A stretch of DNA of 64,000 nt, from the NCBI GenBank assembly GCA_015548865.1, contig JADMXW010000011.1:92371-156370 (forward strand). Direction: 5' to 3'. Below, one piece after another: positions 10,466 through 19,026 of the stretch. The position numbers were made by a program, and so were the translations under genes. The DNA is from Serratia marcescens (GTDB lineage: Bacteria; Pseudomonadota; Gammaproteobacteria; Enterobacterales; Enterobacteriaceae). The notes below the pieces were generated by a model, which saw only the letters and a program-made list of their open reading frames with translations, ran no database searches and had not been told where the DNA came from. Each line of letters opens with the position of its first letter. The first letter of the stretch is position 1.

Positions 10466-10996
10466 TTAGTCGTTTTTCAGCGAATCCAGAATATCTTGCG
10501 CCGTTTTTTTGTGGCTCTCTGATGCTTTGGCATTGTTGAGCAGACGGTTTGCCCAAAATGTTGATGCTTTGACATCTTTTTTCAATGCCTTGCCGTCAGC
10601 GAGCAGGCTTGCCAGCGCCATTTGTGCGATAGGTAAATTGGCATCTGCTGCTTTAGCCAGGTACGCCTGTCCCTGCTGTGGGTCATATGGAATTTTCTTC
10701 GAGGTGAAGTAGGTTTTGCCTACGGCAAACTGTGAGAGCACATGCCCGCCATCCGCAGCCCGTTTCAGCCACATAAACCCTTCTTTCCAGGTACTGTCTG
10801 AACCGCTGGTTGTCAGGATGTAAGCCAAGCGATTCTGTGCTTCAAGATCGCCTTGTTCTGCACGTTTTACCAGGTCGGTATCTTCATCATAGATAGCGTT
10901 GACATCGAGAGGCAGAGTGGCGGTGCTGGCAGCATGGGCGGTAAACAGAGGGCTGAAGGTGCAAAACAGCAGAGCGGACAGAAGTCGCTTTTTCAT
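10466..10996 (-). CDS. Exported Sel1-like repeat protein
   Basis: A 176-residue protein with a clear signal peptide (MKKRLLSALLFCTFSPLFTAHA) and then two to three Sel1/TPR-like helical repeats: GDLEAQNRLAYIL, GFMWLKRAADGGHVLSQFAVGKTYF, and GQAYLAKAADANLPIAQMALASLL. Such proteins are usually periplasmic adaptors for protein-protein contacts. No partner is evident. Function unknown. Confidence 0.8.
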   Translation of the reverse strand: MKKRLLSALLFCTFSPLFTAHAASTATLPLDVNAIYDEDTDLVKRAEQGDLEAQNRLAYILTTSGSDSTWKEGFMWLKRAADGGHVLSQFAVGKTYFTSKKIPYDPQQGQAYLAKAADANLPIAQMALASLLADGKALKKDVKASTFWANRLLNNAKASESHKKTAQDILDSLKND

Positions 10997-11095
10997 AAAA
11001 GTCCTTTTTCGATGATGTAAATTTCGCTATTGAATATCGGCGAAGAGAGCGTGTTCTTTAATTTGAGAGGGAATTAGTTCAATTGCATCATGGTG

Positions 11096-11332
11096 TTAGT
11101 GAAGTTCATTTTTCACGGCGACTTCAAATTCAGATTTGATATTTTCGCTGTAGTTCTTCTCAGCTACGCAAATTAACTTGCTATCAATCAGCTTATTTCC
11201 GTAGGCCCAATCTGTCGATTCTGCTACAGGTATAACGTTAGACGAGTGATAAGATAGATTCCGTTTTTTAAGCGGACTCCATTGAAGCAGCAGAATGGCT
11301 GCTGGCAGGTAAAATTCGTAGTCGCGCCCTGA
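11096..11332 (-). pseudogene. Possible gene remnant, no start codon
   Basis: This minus-strand frame is open for 78 codons with no ATG, GTG or TTG start. Its last part reads like real protein (TDWAYGNKLIDSKLICVAEK, then NYSENIKSEFEVAVKNELH). On the plus strand of the same spacer another short open stretch (EAAEWLLAGKIRSRALITC) ends at 11342, just before a terminator. I read this as debris of one or two lost genes; I do not recognise the families. Confidence 0.3.
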
Positions 11333-11351
11333 TTACGTGCTAATGGTGTGT

Positions 11352-11399
11352 AACCCGGTGTCATCTCTGCGTGCTGCAGTGAGTGACGCCGGGTTTTAT
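11352..11399 (+). terminator. Plus-strand terminator in a region with no intact plus-strand gene
   Basis: AACCCGGTGTCA...TGACGCCGGGTT followed by TTATTT. The T tract is on the plus strand, so it is not ideally oriented for the adjacent minus-strand transporter. It may be left over from a lost plus-strand gene. Confidence 0.6.
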
Positions 11400-11405
11400 T
11401 TGAGA

Positions 11406-12779
11406 CTAAAACACCAGGAAATTAACCAACAACATGGTGAGAATACCGCCGAGCGCAGGAATCAGTGTGCGGCGCACGATCATGAAAGGTGTGCACTCCC
11501 CCGCTTTACTAACGGCGATAATGATGCCAGCAACAGGAGAGATTGAGCGGCCCATTCCTGCCATCAATTGCATCGGCAGTATCATGTGTACTGCACTTTC
11601 GCCAAATTTGGTGGCAATAGAGGGTGCCATGCCAGAGAAAGAGAAGAAGGCGGCAACGCCGGAACCTGTCAGCACGGCAGTAACGCCGACCAGCAATGTC
11701 ATCACGACGGTCATGCTGGCAAAGCCAAAGCCCGCGTTTTGTACGGTTTCCAGCAAGAAATCAACAGCCCCGATTTTTTGCATCCCTTGTGCATAGATAT
11801 CAGCGCACACCAGCAAGGAGACAATGCTGGTAAACATGCTACCCATGCCTTTGAAGAAGACTTGCACTCCTTTGCAGCAGGTCAGGAAATCACGTTTAAC
11901 ACACAGTTCACAGATGAAAGCCAGAAGTGTGCCCATGATCATGGCGGTGACCACATCCACTTTAATGCTATCGATCACCAGCGGGCTAAAAATGAGCACC
12001 AGTGCGACAGGGAAAATGGGTAAAAGTGCGTAGAATAACGGTGCTGGAGTTTTTTCCCCTTCTCCTTCCTGGGGGAGGTTATCCAGATTAGCGACACAGT
12101 GTCCGTCCTTTCTGTCGTAATATTTGGCAGTAAAATAAACCAGCACGGAGACCACCAGCATGACCGCAACAGCGACAGGCATTTGGTAGTGGGCAAAATA
12201 AATGGCAGTTTCCATACCCGCGTGTTTAGCCGCCAAATTGGCGGTACCAACAGCAGGCCCCAGATCCATGAATGCGCACAAACCGATCATGGCGGCAGCG
12301 GCGGCTTTGCTCACACCTAAACGCACTAAAACAGGAAAAAAAGTGACCAGCAGCAGCATGGCGAGGCCCGCCGCACTTGAAATGGCAACGTGCAATAATT
12401 GTGCACAAATATAACCCAGAGCCAGTATGACATACGGTGCTTTAATCATCTGCAAAGGACGAATACACACATTGACCATCGCATTTGAGGCTTTAATGTG
12501 ATCCATATAACTTGCAAACCCGCCAGCCGCCATGATGATCAAACCAATACCGGCAACTTGTGTGGCGAGTGACTCTTTGGCAAAGGCAAATATATCCATC
12601 CAGATGGCCCCTGTTGACGGGGATTTTCCATACAGGATATTTTTTTCGGGGGAAATAATGGCTGTTATTGTCAGTAATGCCAAGCCAGCCAGCAACAAAA
12701 CGGTTTGTGGTTGGTAGTTTTTTATGATGAGCCACGCAGCAATGACAGTAATCACTATTGCAATGATAAATGCAGTCAT
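11406..12779 (-). CDS. DcuC-family C4-dicarboxylate transporter
   Basis: Inner-membrane carrier of about 457 residues with 11-13 predicted membrane helices. ATG 12779 (MTAFIIAIV) is preceded by AGGAC. The DcuC-type features include a conserved first half (GLALLTITAIISPEK), a central polar loop near DRKDGHC, and small-residue-rich helices near the end (VTAVLTGSGVAAFFSFSG). DcuC proteins move fumarate, succinate, malate or aspartate. Its neighbours, an RpiR regulator and a fumarate-releasing type lyase, suggest uptake of an N- or C-substituted dicarboxylate, or efflux of the fumarate formed. Substrate inferred only. Confidence 0.85.
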   Translation of the reverse strand: MTAFIIAIVITVIAAWLIIKNYQPQTVLLLAGLALLTITAIISPEKNILYGKSPSTGAIWMDIFAFAKESLATQVAGIGLIIMAAGGFASYMDHIKASNAMVNVCIRPLQMIKAPYVILALGYICAQLLHVAISSAAGLAMLLLVTFFPVLVRLGVSKAAAAAMIGLCAFMDLGPAVGTANLAAKHAGMETAIYFAHYQMPVAVAVMLVVSVLVYFTAKYYDRKDGHCVANLDNLPQEGEGEKTPAPLFYALLPIFPVALVLIFSPLVIDSIKVDVVTAMIMGTLLAFICELCVKRDFLTCCKGVQVFFKGMGSMFTSIVSLLVCADIYAQGMQKIGAVDFLLETVQNAGFGFASMTVVMTLLVGVTAVLTGSGVAAFFSFSGMAPSIATKFGESAVHMILPMQLMAGMGRSISPVAGIIIAVSKAGECTPFMIVRRTLIPALGGILTMLLVNFLVF

Positions 12780-13117
12780 GAGGTTGTCCTTTTTTCTCGC
12801 TATCGGCACACAAGATAATAACGGCGATATGTTCGCCATATTTAAAGCTGCATGTGTGTAAGGGATATAGGCTATATAAAGTTTTCAGGGTCTTTCGATG
12901 GGATTATGGTAGGCGCAGCACATTCAGTGCTAAATGAGAATGTGCGTTTCCCGTAATAAATTGTGCGCACGATCGCATATTGATACCTGTTACATCACGT
13001 ATTAACGTTTTTAATGTGTTTTTGTTGCGAATAATAAAGTAATTTTTTGATAAAGAATTTACTATGTCTTTATCTGTCTTTGCATCAAGGGCCATTGTTA
13101 TGAAAAGGAATACATCC

Positions 13118-13987
13118 ATGACACTCGATGAGTATATAGAGAAAGTATCTTTGTTGAGTGCATTGACGGAATCCGAATGTCGGCTGGATACGTATATTCA
13201 ACAGCATTTTAATGAATTACCCTTTCACGGTATTATTGACGTGGCGCGCAATGCGGGAGTGAGCAAAGCAACGGTTGGGCGTTTTCTGAATAAGTTAGGG
13301 TTCACCGGTTATTCTGATTTTCGCCATATACTGGAAAACTCGTTGGCCAAGCAAAAAATGGTACCACCCTTTGCATTGGCATCCCGTACTCAAATGAAAG
13401 GCAATATCACTACGCAGGAGATTATTACGGAGTTTAATAGTAATGTCACCACACTGTTTGAGCAATTTAAAAATAATATAGATATTGCCAGCGTTGACAA
13501 ATTTATTGATCTTTTAATGAATACCGATCGGCATTTATACGTGATCGGACCTGCTTCCTCACATGCCATGGCTAAACACTTCTCAACACTAATAAAATAC
13601 TTTCGCAGTGGTGTGACATTGCTCTCTATGGATGTGGGCGACCTTCCCAAATCACTGTTGAGTGTGAACAGTCAGGATGTGCTGATTGTTTTTTCTTATT
13701 ATCGTTTTAATCGGGTGGTTATACGTATCACGGAATGGTATCGGAAAAAAGGTGCCACTGTGGTATTAGTGACCAATTCAGAGTCAAACCCCTACGGTAA
13801 ATTCAGCAATGTGCAATTTGTTTTACCCAGCGATGCCCAATCCGTTTTTAAGAGTAGAATTATCGGTTTCTTTTTTATCGAGATGGTGTTGCACCTGATG
13901 TATGAAAAAGGAGAAGAAGAGGGGAATTTTGAGCAACTGGAAACGTTATTTGCCTTTTTTGATACTTTCTCTCCTCTTCCCGGATAA
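13118..13987 (+). CDS. RpiR-family (MurR/HexR-like) transcriptional regulator
   Basis: About 289 residues: an N-terminal HTH_6 helix-turn-helix (VARNAGVSKATVGRFLNKLGF) and a C-terminal SIS sugar-phosphate-sensing domain (residues about 115-250, with YVIGPASSHAMAKHF and VLIVFSYYRFNRVV). The start at 13118 follows AAAAGGA; in-frame starts at 13064 and 13100 are less well placed. Divergent from the DcuC-like carrier and convergent with the lyase, so it probably controls both. The effector is presumably a phosphorylated or acidic metabolite. Confidence 0.85.
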   Translation: MTLDEYIEKVSLLSALTESECRLDTYIQQHFNELPFHGIIDVARNAGVSKATVGRFLNKLGFTGYSDFRHILENSLAKQKMVPPFALASRTQMKGNITTQEIITEFNSNVTTLFEQFKNNIDIASVDKFIDLLMNTDRHLYVIGPASSHAMAKHFSTLIKYFRSGVTLLSMDVGDLPKSLLSVNSQDVLIVFSYYRFNRVVIRITEWYRKKGATVVLVTNSESNPYGKFSNVQFVLPSDAQSVFKSRIIGFFFIEMVLHLMYEKGEEEGNFEQLETLFAFFDTFSPLPG

Positions 13988-13991
13988 CGTG

Positions 13992-14028
13992 GCACCTCTC
14001 CCGCCAGTGGTTTGTTCGTGAGAGGTGC
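13992..14028. terminator. Hairpin between convergent genes
   Basis: GCACCTCTC ... GAGAGGTGC, perfect 9-bp stem with a 19-nt loop between the RpiR gene and the lyase gene; no strong T tract. Confidence 0.4.
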
Positions 14029-14043
14029 AGAGCTTAAAATGTA

Positions 14044-15402
14044 CTAGGGATGAATGCTATCAAAGGCAGCAATGGTTTCATCAATCAAGGCGTTGTTGCA
14101 TCCCAGATAGGAGGCAGGATCACATGCCATGACCATTTCTTCTTTTGTCAGTGCCTCGCAAATAGCGGAGCTGCCTAGCGCACATTGCAGTAGATCCTGT
14201 GAACCATCGGCATTTTTTAATACCTGCTTCATTAAATCATACGCCGCGCTACGTCCGATTTTCTCCGCCAGTTTCATCGCAAGGGATTCTGACATAATAA
14301 AGTTCTTTGATGCGGCAAAGTTGGCACGCATCTTCTCTGTATCTACGACCAAATGTGTAATCAGCCGAATGGCGCGTTCCAGACTGGAAGAGAGTGTCAG
14401 TGCTGCTTCGGGCACCCATGTCCAGTTGAGGACGCGCATTGACGCTGCACGTACATCCTGTTGATCAAGCAAGTTGATTGCGCCTGACGCGTATGTCCAC
14501 CCCATGCGGGATAAGGTCTGGATCATGTTGCTGGCACGCGGGTTGGTTTTGTGCGGCATTGTGCTTGAGCCTCCACCGCCTTCGCCTTCGCGTAACTCGG
14601 CAATGGAGGTGCGACCCAGCGTTTCAACATCATTTGCAATACGGCACAATGTACCGTGAACCAAGGCAAAGAACTGTATGGTTTCCACGACATGATCCTG
14701 GCTGGCATTCATCATGCCGATTGGGCTCTGTAATCCTAACGCAGCCATCAGTTTCTGACGAATCGCGATACCTTGTGGCCCGACGGATGCGAGATTGCCG
14801 ACGGCACCCCCATATAATCCCGTCGTGGCAGCGGGGTAGAGGCGATCCAGACGTTGGATATGACGAGTGATTTCAGCAAGATAGCTGCTGACCTGCAGCC
14901 CCCAGGTGGTGGCTGATGCATCAACAGCGTTGGTTCTTGCGACCATCACGGTTCCCTGGTGCGTTAGCGCCATCGCTTTCAAACGTTGGCCTAACTGTAT
15001 GAGTTGACGGCGCAGCAGTTGCAACGTTTGTTTGAGACGCAAGGCGAGGGCGGAATCCAGTAGATCCTGCGTGGTGCACCCCCAATGCAAATATTTTTTT
15101 ACCAGTGGTGTGCCAGCATCGGTAATTTGATCAATGAGGGGTTTGATTGCCATACCCACTGATTGGGTTTCGGCAGCTAATCGAGACCAATCAAGGGACA
15201 CACTATTGCAGATGGCCGTGATTTCTGTGGCAGCTTGTGCGGGAATGATCGCCAACTCTGCTTGCACGGTAGCAACGGCGGATTCAAACGTGAGCCAGCA
15301 GCGGATCAGATTTTCATCTGACCAGATTGCTTTCATCTCGGGTTGCGTAAATAAGGCGGAGTACAGTTCAGAATCAAATACAGAACTTTGATGACCTCGC
15401 AT
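14044..15402 (-). CDS. Fumarase/aspartase-superfamily lyase (adenylosuccinate-lyase-like)
   Basis: Enzyme of about 452 residues of the class-II fumarase/aspartase superfamily, which removes fumarate or a lactone from a substituted succinate. The signature GSSTMPHKTNP near residues 275-288 is intact, as are HWGCTTQDLLDSA and NAVDASATTWG. The closest relatives by look are 3-carboxymuconate cycloisomerase and adenylosuccinate-lyase-like proteins, but this is not the housekeeping purB. The start at 15402 (MRGHQSSVFD) has AGGAG upstream; the frame stays open 84 bp further. With the DcuC-like carrier and RpiR regulator it probably forms a small catabolic unit. Confidence 0.8.
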   Translation of the reverse strand: MRGHQSSVFDSELYSALFTQPEMKAIWSDENLIRCWLTFESAVATVQAELAIIPAQAATEITAICNSVSLDWSRLAAETQSVGMAIKPLIDQITDAGTPLVKKYLHWGCTTQDLLDSALALRLKQTLQLLRRQLIQLGQRLKAMALTHQGTVMVARTNAVDASATTWGLQVSSYLAEITRHIQRLDRLYPAATTGLYGGAVGNLASVGPQGIAIRQKLMAALGLQSPIGMMNASQDHVVETIQFFALVHGTLCRIANDVETLGRTSIAELREGEGGGGSSTMPHKTNPRASNMIQTLSRMGWTYASGAINLLDQQDVRAASMRVLNWTWVPEAALTLSSSLERAIRLITHLVVDTEKMRANFAASKNFIMSESLAMKLAEKIGRSAAYDLMKQVLKNADGSQDLLQCALGSSAICEALTKEEMVMACDPASYLGCNNALIDETIAAFDSIHP

Positions 15403-15575
15403 AATGAGCTCCTGTATGCGCATATAACCTCGCGCCAATCCCATAAAAACGATGTGACTTACCTGTTTGGCCCTGCGCTGTTTCAAACGGTCTATGCCAA
15501 TAACGCATGCTGGGATAGGTGTTTAACAATGTCGGGAAGAATAGAATTCTGACGTAATGTCAGCCTTATAAAAAT

Positions 15576-15599
15576 GGGAATATAAATTTCCCTTTTTTT
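15576..15599 (+). terminator. Hairpin plus T run upstream of the SGNH gene
   Basis: GGGAA, TATAAAT loop, TTCCC followed by seven T. Short stem; on the + strand it could end a leader transcript or be an attenuator. Confidence 0.35.
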
Positions 15600-15621
15600 C
15601 TGTGAATATTACTTACAAAAA

Positions 15622-15637
15622 TGTGATGATGATAACA
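15622..15637. promoter_or_regulatory. Candidate CRP site 1
   Basis: TGTGA-N6-TAACA, 9 of 10 core bases of the CRP consensus, in the divergent spacer between the lyase and SGNH hydrolase genes. Confidence 0.5.
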
Positions 15638-15711
15638 TAATTAATTCTTTCTTGTGTTCAGATACCGTTGCGCACAATAATTCTTCCTTTATAAGAAAAG
15701 TAATTTCTTTT

Positions 15712-15727
15712 TGTGTATGTTGTCACA
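15712..15727. promoter_or_regulatory. Candidate CRP site 2
   Basis: TGTGT-N6-TCACA, 9 of 10 core bases of the CRP consensus, about 90 bp upstream of the SGNH hydrolase start. With site 1 it suggests catabolite control of this divergent pair. Confidence 0.55.
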
Positions 15728-15819
15728 TATTTTATGTGGGAAAATAAAATTCCCCTATCACGAATTATTGTTCTTATTACTATAAGCATCATCTTCTATG
15801 ACAACATCGAGGATCAGTG

Positions 15820-16587
15820 ATGAAAAGGTCTCTGCTCGTCATTATCAGTTTACTGACATTCACTGTTTGTGCTCAGGAAAGTACGATTATTGCTGCTAAA
15901 CCGCAGGATAAATTGCGTGGTGAGAATAAAACAGTTGCGCTCTACGGTAATTCCTATACCCATTATAATAATAATGTGAACACGCGATTGCGTGACCTGA
16001 CTCGCTCTTTGTTACCTGAGGGGGCTAAAGATTACGCTTTTCGTGGTATTACTATTTCCAGTGGACGTTTAGGCTGGCATATCCCTAATCTGGCATTTCA
16101 GAATACATTGCAAAAATGGGATGTTGTTGTCTTGCAGGGAAATTCTACCGAGCCGATTTCTGCCGATGATGAAACTCGTCGCTACTTTATTGATTCAGCA
16201 ACGCAGATGGCTGCATCGGCACATAAAGCAGGATCGAAAGTGGTGTTTTTTATGACGTGGGCTGAAAAAAATAAACCCGAACAGACCGATAAATTAGAAA
16301 AAGCCTATTTGAGTATTGCACAGAAAACAGGGAGTTTCATGGCTCCAGTGGGTTTGGCTTTTCGCCAGTCAATGAAACTGCATCCTGACATTAATCTTTA
16401 CCACAGTGATGGTAATCACCCATCACTGGCGGGAACCTATCTTACCGCCTGCGTTTTGTTTGCAACGCTTTATGGTGATTCGCCTGTTGGTGGTGCACTT
16501 CCGGTGGACAGCGATATGTCGGAACAAACAGCCAAGACATTGCAACAGGTTGCATGGGATACCGTGACAACATTTCGTGCCCAGTGA
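15820..16587 (+). CDS. Exported SGNH/GDSL-type hydrolase
   Basis: A 255-residue protein with a signal peptide (MKRSLLVIISLLTFTVCAQ), hence periplasmic or secreted. SGNH motifs: nucleophile Ser45 in LYGNSYTHY, VVLQGNSTEP in the oxyanion-hole region, and the Asp197/His200 pair in SDGNHPS. Members of this superfamily act as esterases, acetylesterases or lipases. ATG 15820 sits 8 bp after GAGG. It faces away from the lyase gene across a spacer with two CRP-like sites; a role in deacylating a plant-derived substrate is only a guess. Confidence 0.78.
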   Translation: MKRSLLVIISLLTFTVCAQESTIIAAKPQDKLRGENKTVALYGNSYTHYNNNVNTRLRDLTRSLLPEGAKDYAFRGITISSGRLGWHIPNLAFQNTLQKWDVVVLQGNSTEPISADDETRRYFIDSATQMAASAHKAGSKVVFFMTWAEKNKPEQTDKLEKAYLSIAQKTGSFMAPVGLAFRQSMKLHPDINLYHSDGNHPSLAGTYLTACVLFATLYGDSPVGGALPVDSDMSEQTAKTLQQVAWDTVTTFRAQ

Positions 16588-16641
16588 ACCTGTTGTGTCG
16601 TGGTCAACTAAGACTGGTCGCCTGCGCGCTGTCTGAACCAC

Positions 16642-16734
16642 ATGGTGGAGGTATACAACGGTGGGTCATCACGATCCCTTGTCAGGGAGGGGCTGACCCA
16701 GCTGTACTGATTGGATAAAATACCTCTACCACCC
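16642..16734. other. Nested imperfect inverted repeat between convergent genes
   Basis: An inner hairpin (GGTGGGTCA ... TGACCCA, with TCCCT/AGGGA inside) lies within outer arms GGTGGAGGTAT and a matching TACCTCTACCACC with a 2-nt bulge. It separates the SGNH gene from ygiC; possibly a transcript-end structure. Confidence 0.4.
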
Positions 16735-16800
16735 CTACTCGTTGGGTATACAACTTTTGGGGGGCGTTCAATGTCGGTGGTTTTTTCTTACAGTGATGAA

Positions 16801-17961
16801 TCAGTCCAGAATGATATGCGGGTAAAAACGTGACAGATCCTGAGTGATCAGTTCGCGATCTTCTCGCAGGCCAATACCGCACGGCTGATCGTTGATCAGC
16901 CAACTGCCAATCACCGTATGGCTGTCACCAAAGGTTGGCAGTGGGTGATATTGCTGAACGATCTTGCCTTCTTCGCCGTAAGGGCCGTCAACGGAGGCGA
17001 TCTGCTGCCCATTTTTCACGATCTGAATATTGGCGCCTTCGCGTGAGAACAGCGGTTTAACCACGTAGCTGTCGAGTGCAGGGTGATCATCATTGGCAAA
17101 ATAGGCGGGCAACAGGTTTGGATGGTTGGGGAACATTTCCCACAGCATCGGCAGCAGCGCCTTGTTGGAGATAATGCTTTTCCAGGCTGGTTCCAGCCAG
17201 CGCACACCTGCATCTTCCAACTTGGTGGAAAACATTTCACGCAGCATGAATTCCCACGGGTAAAGTTTGAACAGATTGCCAATCACCTGATTTTGCATAT
17301 CAGTGAACTGGCCTTTTTCACCCAGACCAATCTCTTCCATGTAGAGGAATTCAGTGGGCAAACCCGCCTCCAGTGCGCAGTCTTGAAGGTATTGCACCGT
17401 ACCGCGATCTTCTTCTGTGTCCTGACAGCAGGCCATGTGCAACAGACCGAAACCGTGATTAAGGCGGAGTTCTTCAAACCGTGCGATCAACGCTTCCTGA
17501 ATACTGTTGTACTGATCGGCATTCTGCGGCAAGTTCCCGGCGTTGATTTGATCTTCCAACCACAGCCATTGAAAAAATGCCGCTTCGTACAGCGATGTCG
17601 GTGTATCGGCATTATTTTCCAGCAGCTTTGCCGGGCCTTTTCCATCATAGGCCAGATCGAGGCGCGAATAGAGTGAGGGTTGCTGGCTGCGCCAGGAGCT
17701 TCTGACAAATTCCCACGTATGCTTGGGAATGCAGAATTTGGTCATCAGCGCGTCGCTGCTGACCACCTTTTCGACCACTTGTAGGCACATTTGGTGTAAC
17801 TCAGCAGTCGCGGCTTCCAACTCTTCAATTTGCGCCAGTGTGAACTGGTAGTATGCATTTTCACACCAGTAGGGCTCGCCGTACATGGTGTGAAAGTTGA
17901 AACCAAACTCTGTAGCCTTCTCACGCCAATCCGGGCGTTCGACAATATCAACGCGCTTCAT
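16801..17961 (-). CDS. ygiC: ATP-grasp glutathionylspermidine-synthase-like protein YgiC
   Basis: A 386-residue protein, the same length as E. coli YgiC, of the glutathionylspermidine synthase C-terminal (ATP-grasp amide ligase) family. Visible features: [14 protein letters not shown] near residues 115-128, [13 protein letters not shown] near 300, and the C-terminal [17 protein letters not shown]. It lacks the amidase half of full-length GspSA, so it may ligate an unknown amine to a peptide-like acceptor. Lies 11 bp after ygiB and is probably the last gene of tolC-ygiB-ygiC, as in E. coli. Confidence 0.93.
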   Translation of the reverse strand: MKRVDIVERPDWREKATEFGFNFHTMYGEPYWCENAYYQFTLAQIEELEAATAELHQMCLQVVEKVVSSDALMTKFCIPKHTWEFVRSSWRSQQPSLYSRLDLAYDGKGPAKLLENNADTPTSLYEAAFFQWLWLEDQINAGNLPQNADQYNSIQEALIARFEELRLNHGFGLLHMACCQDTEEDRGTVQYLQDCALEAGLPTEFLYMEEIGLGEKGQFTDMQNQVIGNLFKLYPWEFMLREMFSTKLEDAGVRWLEPAWKSIISNKALLPMLWEMFPNHPNLLPAYFANDDHPALDSYVVKPLFSREGANIQIVKNGQQIASVDGPYGEEGKIVQQYHPLPTFGDSHTVIGSWLINDQPCGIGLREDRELITQDLSRFYPHIILD

Positions 17962-17972
17962 GCTTATGTTCC

Positions 17973-18641
17973 TTAGCCACCCATACTGCGAGAAGAGGAG
18001 CTGGAACCGGTGCTGGCGCTGCTACGTTGCATACTGGTCTGCTTGGCTACGCTTTCACCAAAACCACCACGGGTGATGGTATTCGTGGTCGCGGGTTTAG
18101 GTGCCAGCGCGGTTTTGGGTACCGTAACGGTACGGCCAGAGGTCGCGGCCCCGTAGCTTTTACCACTGGCATCAACGAACTGGCCGTTGGCCGGACTCGC
18201 TGGAGAGCGGGAAGAGAACAGCGGTTGCTGGGCAAAGCCCGCACCTCCGCTCATCATGCGGCCCATCATGTAGCCAGCCATCAATGGCATCCAGGAGCTG
18301 CTGGTTTGCGTGGGTTGCGCTGCGGTGCCTGCTTGCGCTGGCACAGGTGTACATTGTGCCTCGCCAAATTCCGCGACGCAGTCTTCTTTGCTGGCGTATT
18401 TCGGTGCGGTTTTTTCTGCTTCTTTCAGCGCGTTGTTATACGCCGTGGTGCACTGAGCACTCATGGACGGGTTTGCCGCCGAGCAGTCATCTGCATTTTG
18501 ATACATCGACACGGTTTCGTCGGTCTGTTCACAACCGGCCAGAATAAAAGCGGCGCTGATCGCGAGCGCGACCGGTGCCAGGCGATAGGAGCGCCACCCT
18601 TTTCGGAATGCGTCCTTCTGTATGTTTTCTGTGCGTTTCAT
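17973..18641 (-). CDS. ygiB: DUF1190 lipoprotein-like protein YgiB
   Basis: A 222-residue UPF0441 protein. A hydrophobic segment ends in FILAGC, suggesting a lipoprotein, but about 25 charged residues precede it, which is unusual and shared with E. coli YgiB. Four further cysteines lie in the next 80 residues (DDCSA, AQCTT, EDCVA, AQCTP); then comes a Met/Gly-rich patch ([15 protein letters not shown]) and a Ser-rich tail ending SSRSMGG. Function unknown; genetic context ties it to TolC and YgiC. Confidence 0.92.
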   Translation of the reverse strand: MKRTENIQKDAFRKGWRSYRLAPVALAISAAFILAGCEQTDETVSMYQNADDCSAANPSMSAQCTTAYNNALKEAEKTAPKYASKEDCVAEFGEAQCTPVPAQAGTAAQPTQTSSSWMPLMAGYMMGRMMSGGAGFAQQPLFSSRSPASPANGQFVDASGKSYGAATSGRTVTVPKTALAPKPATTNTITRGGFGESVAKQTSMQRSSASTGSSSSSRSMGG

Positions 18642-18815
18642 ATGATTATCCCAGAGGGTAAGGCGTCAATGCCAAAGGTGTGCCAAGTGTGCACTAGCAT
18701 AGGGGATGACTGGCTGAATTTAAAGCATTACGCCTGTCAGAACGTCTGCTCTTTACGTTGCTATACATTTTATTGCGGGTTCGGGCCGCCTGGAATAAAT
18801 CCGAGGCAAACAAAA

Positions 18816-18838
18816 AGGAGATACGATGGATATCTCCT
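18816..18838. repeat. Twin hairpin, copy 1
   Basis: AGGAGATA, 7-nt loop, TATCTCCT. Same stem and nearly the same loop as the copy at 18971. Confidence 0.6.
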
Positions 18839-18970
18839 CAGACTGACGACAACATCTTTGGTTAGGCGAAGTGCGGCGATGGGGTCGTAGCGGCGTAAGC
18901 CGCCGGAGCGCCCCTCGTCGTGATTCGCCAGGAAAGACGGACATGCCGAAAAGGGTTTGTCAGTAATATA

Positions 18971-18993
18971 AGGAGATACGATAAGTATCTCCT
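18971..18993. repeat. Twin hairpin, copy 2
   Basis: AGGAGATA, loop CGATAAG, TATCTCCT, in the first 60 bp after the tolC stop codon. On the minus strand it may act as a weak tolC terminator or mRNA stabiliser. Confidence 0.6.
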
Positions 18994-19026
18994 TTAGGTA
19001 TTCAACTGCTGACGGGTAAGGCGTTA

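Noticed and set aside
13118..13987. RpiR protein as HexR
   Set aside because: Sequence and neighbours (dicarboxylate carrier, lyase) do not match the zwf/edd context of hexR.
18027..18890. 287-codon plus-strand frame over ygiB
   Set aside because: Opposite to the conserved ygiB; composition (many Cys, Arg, His) is that of an antisense shadow.
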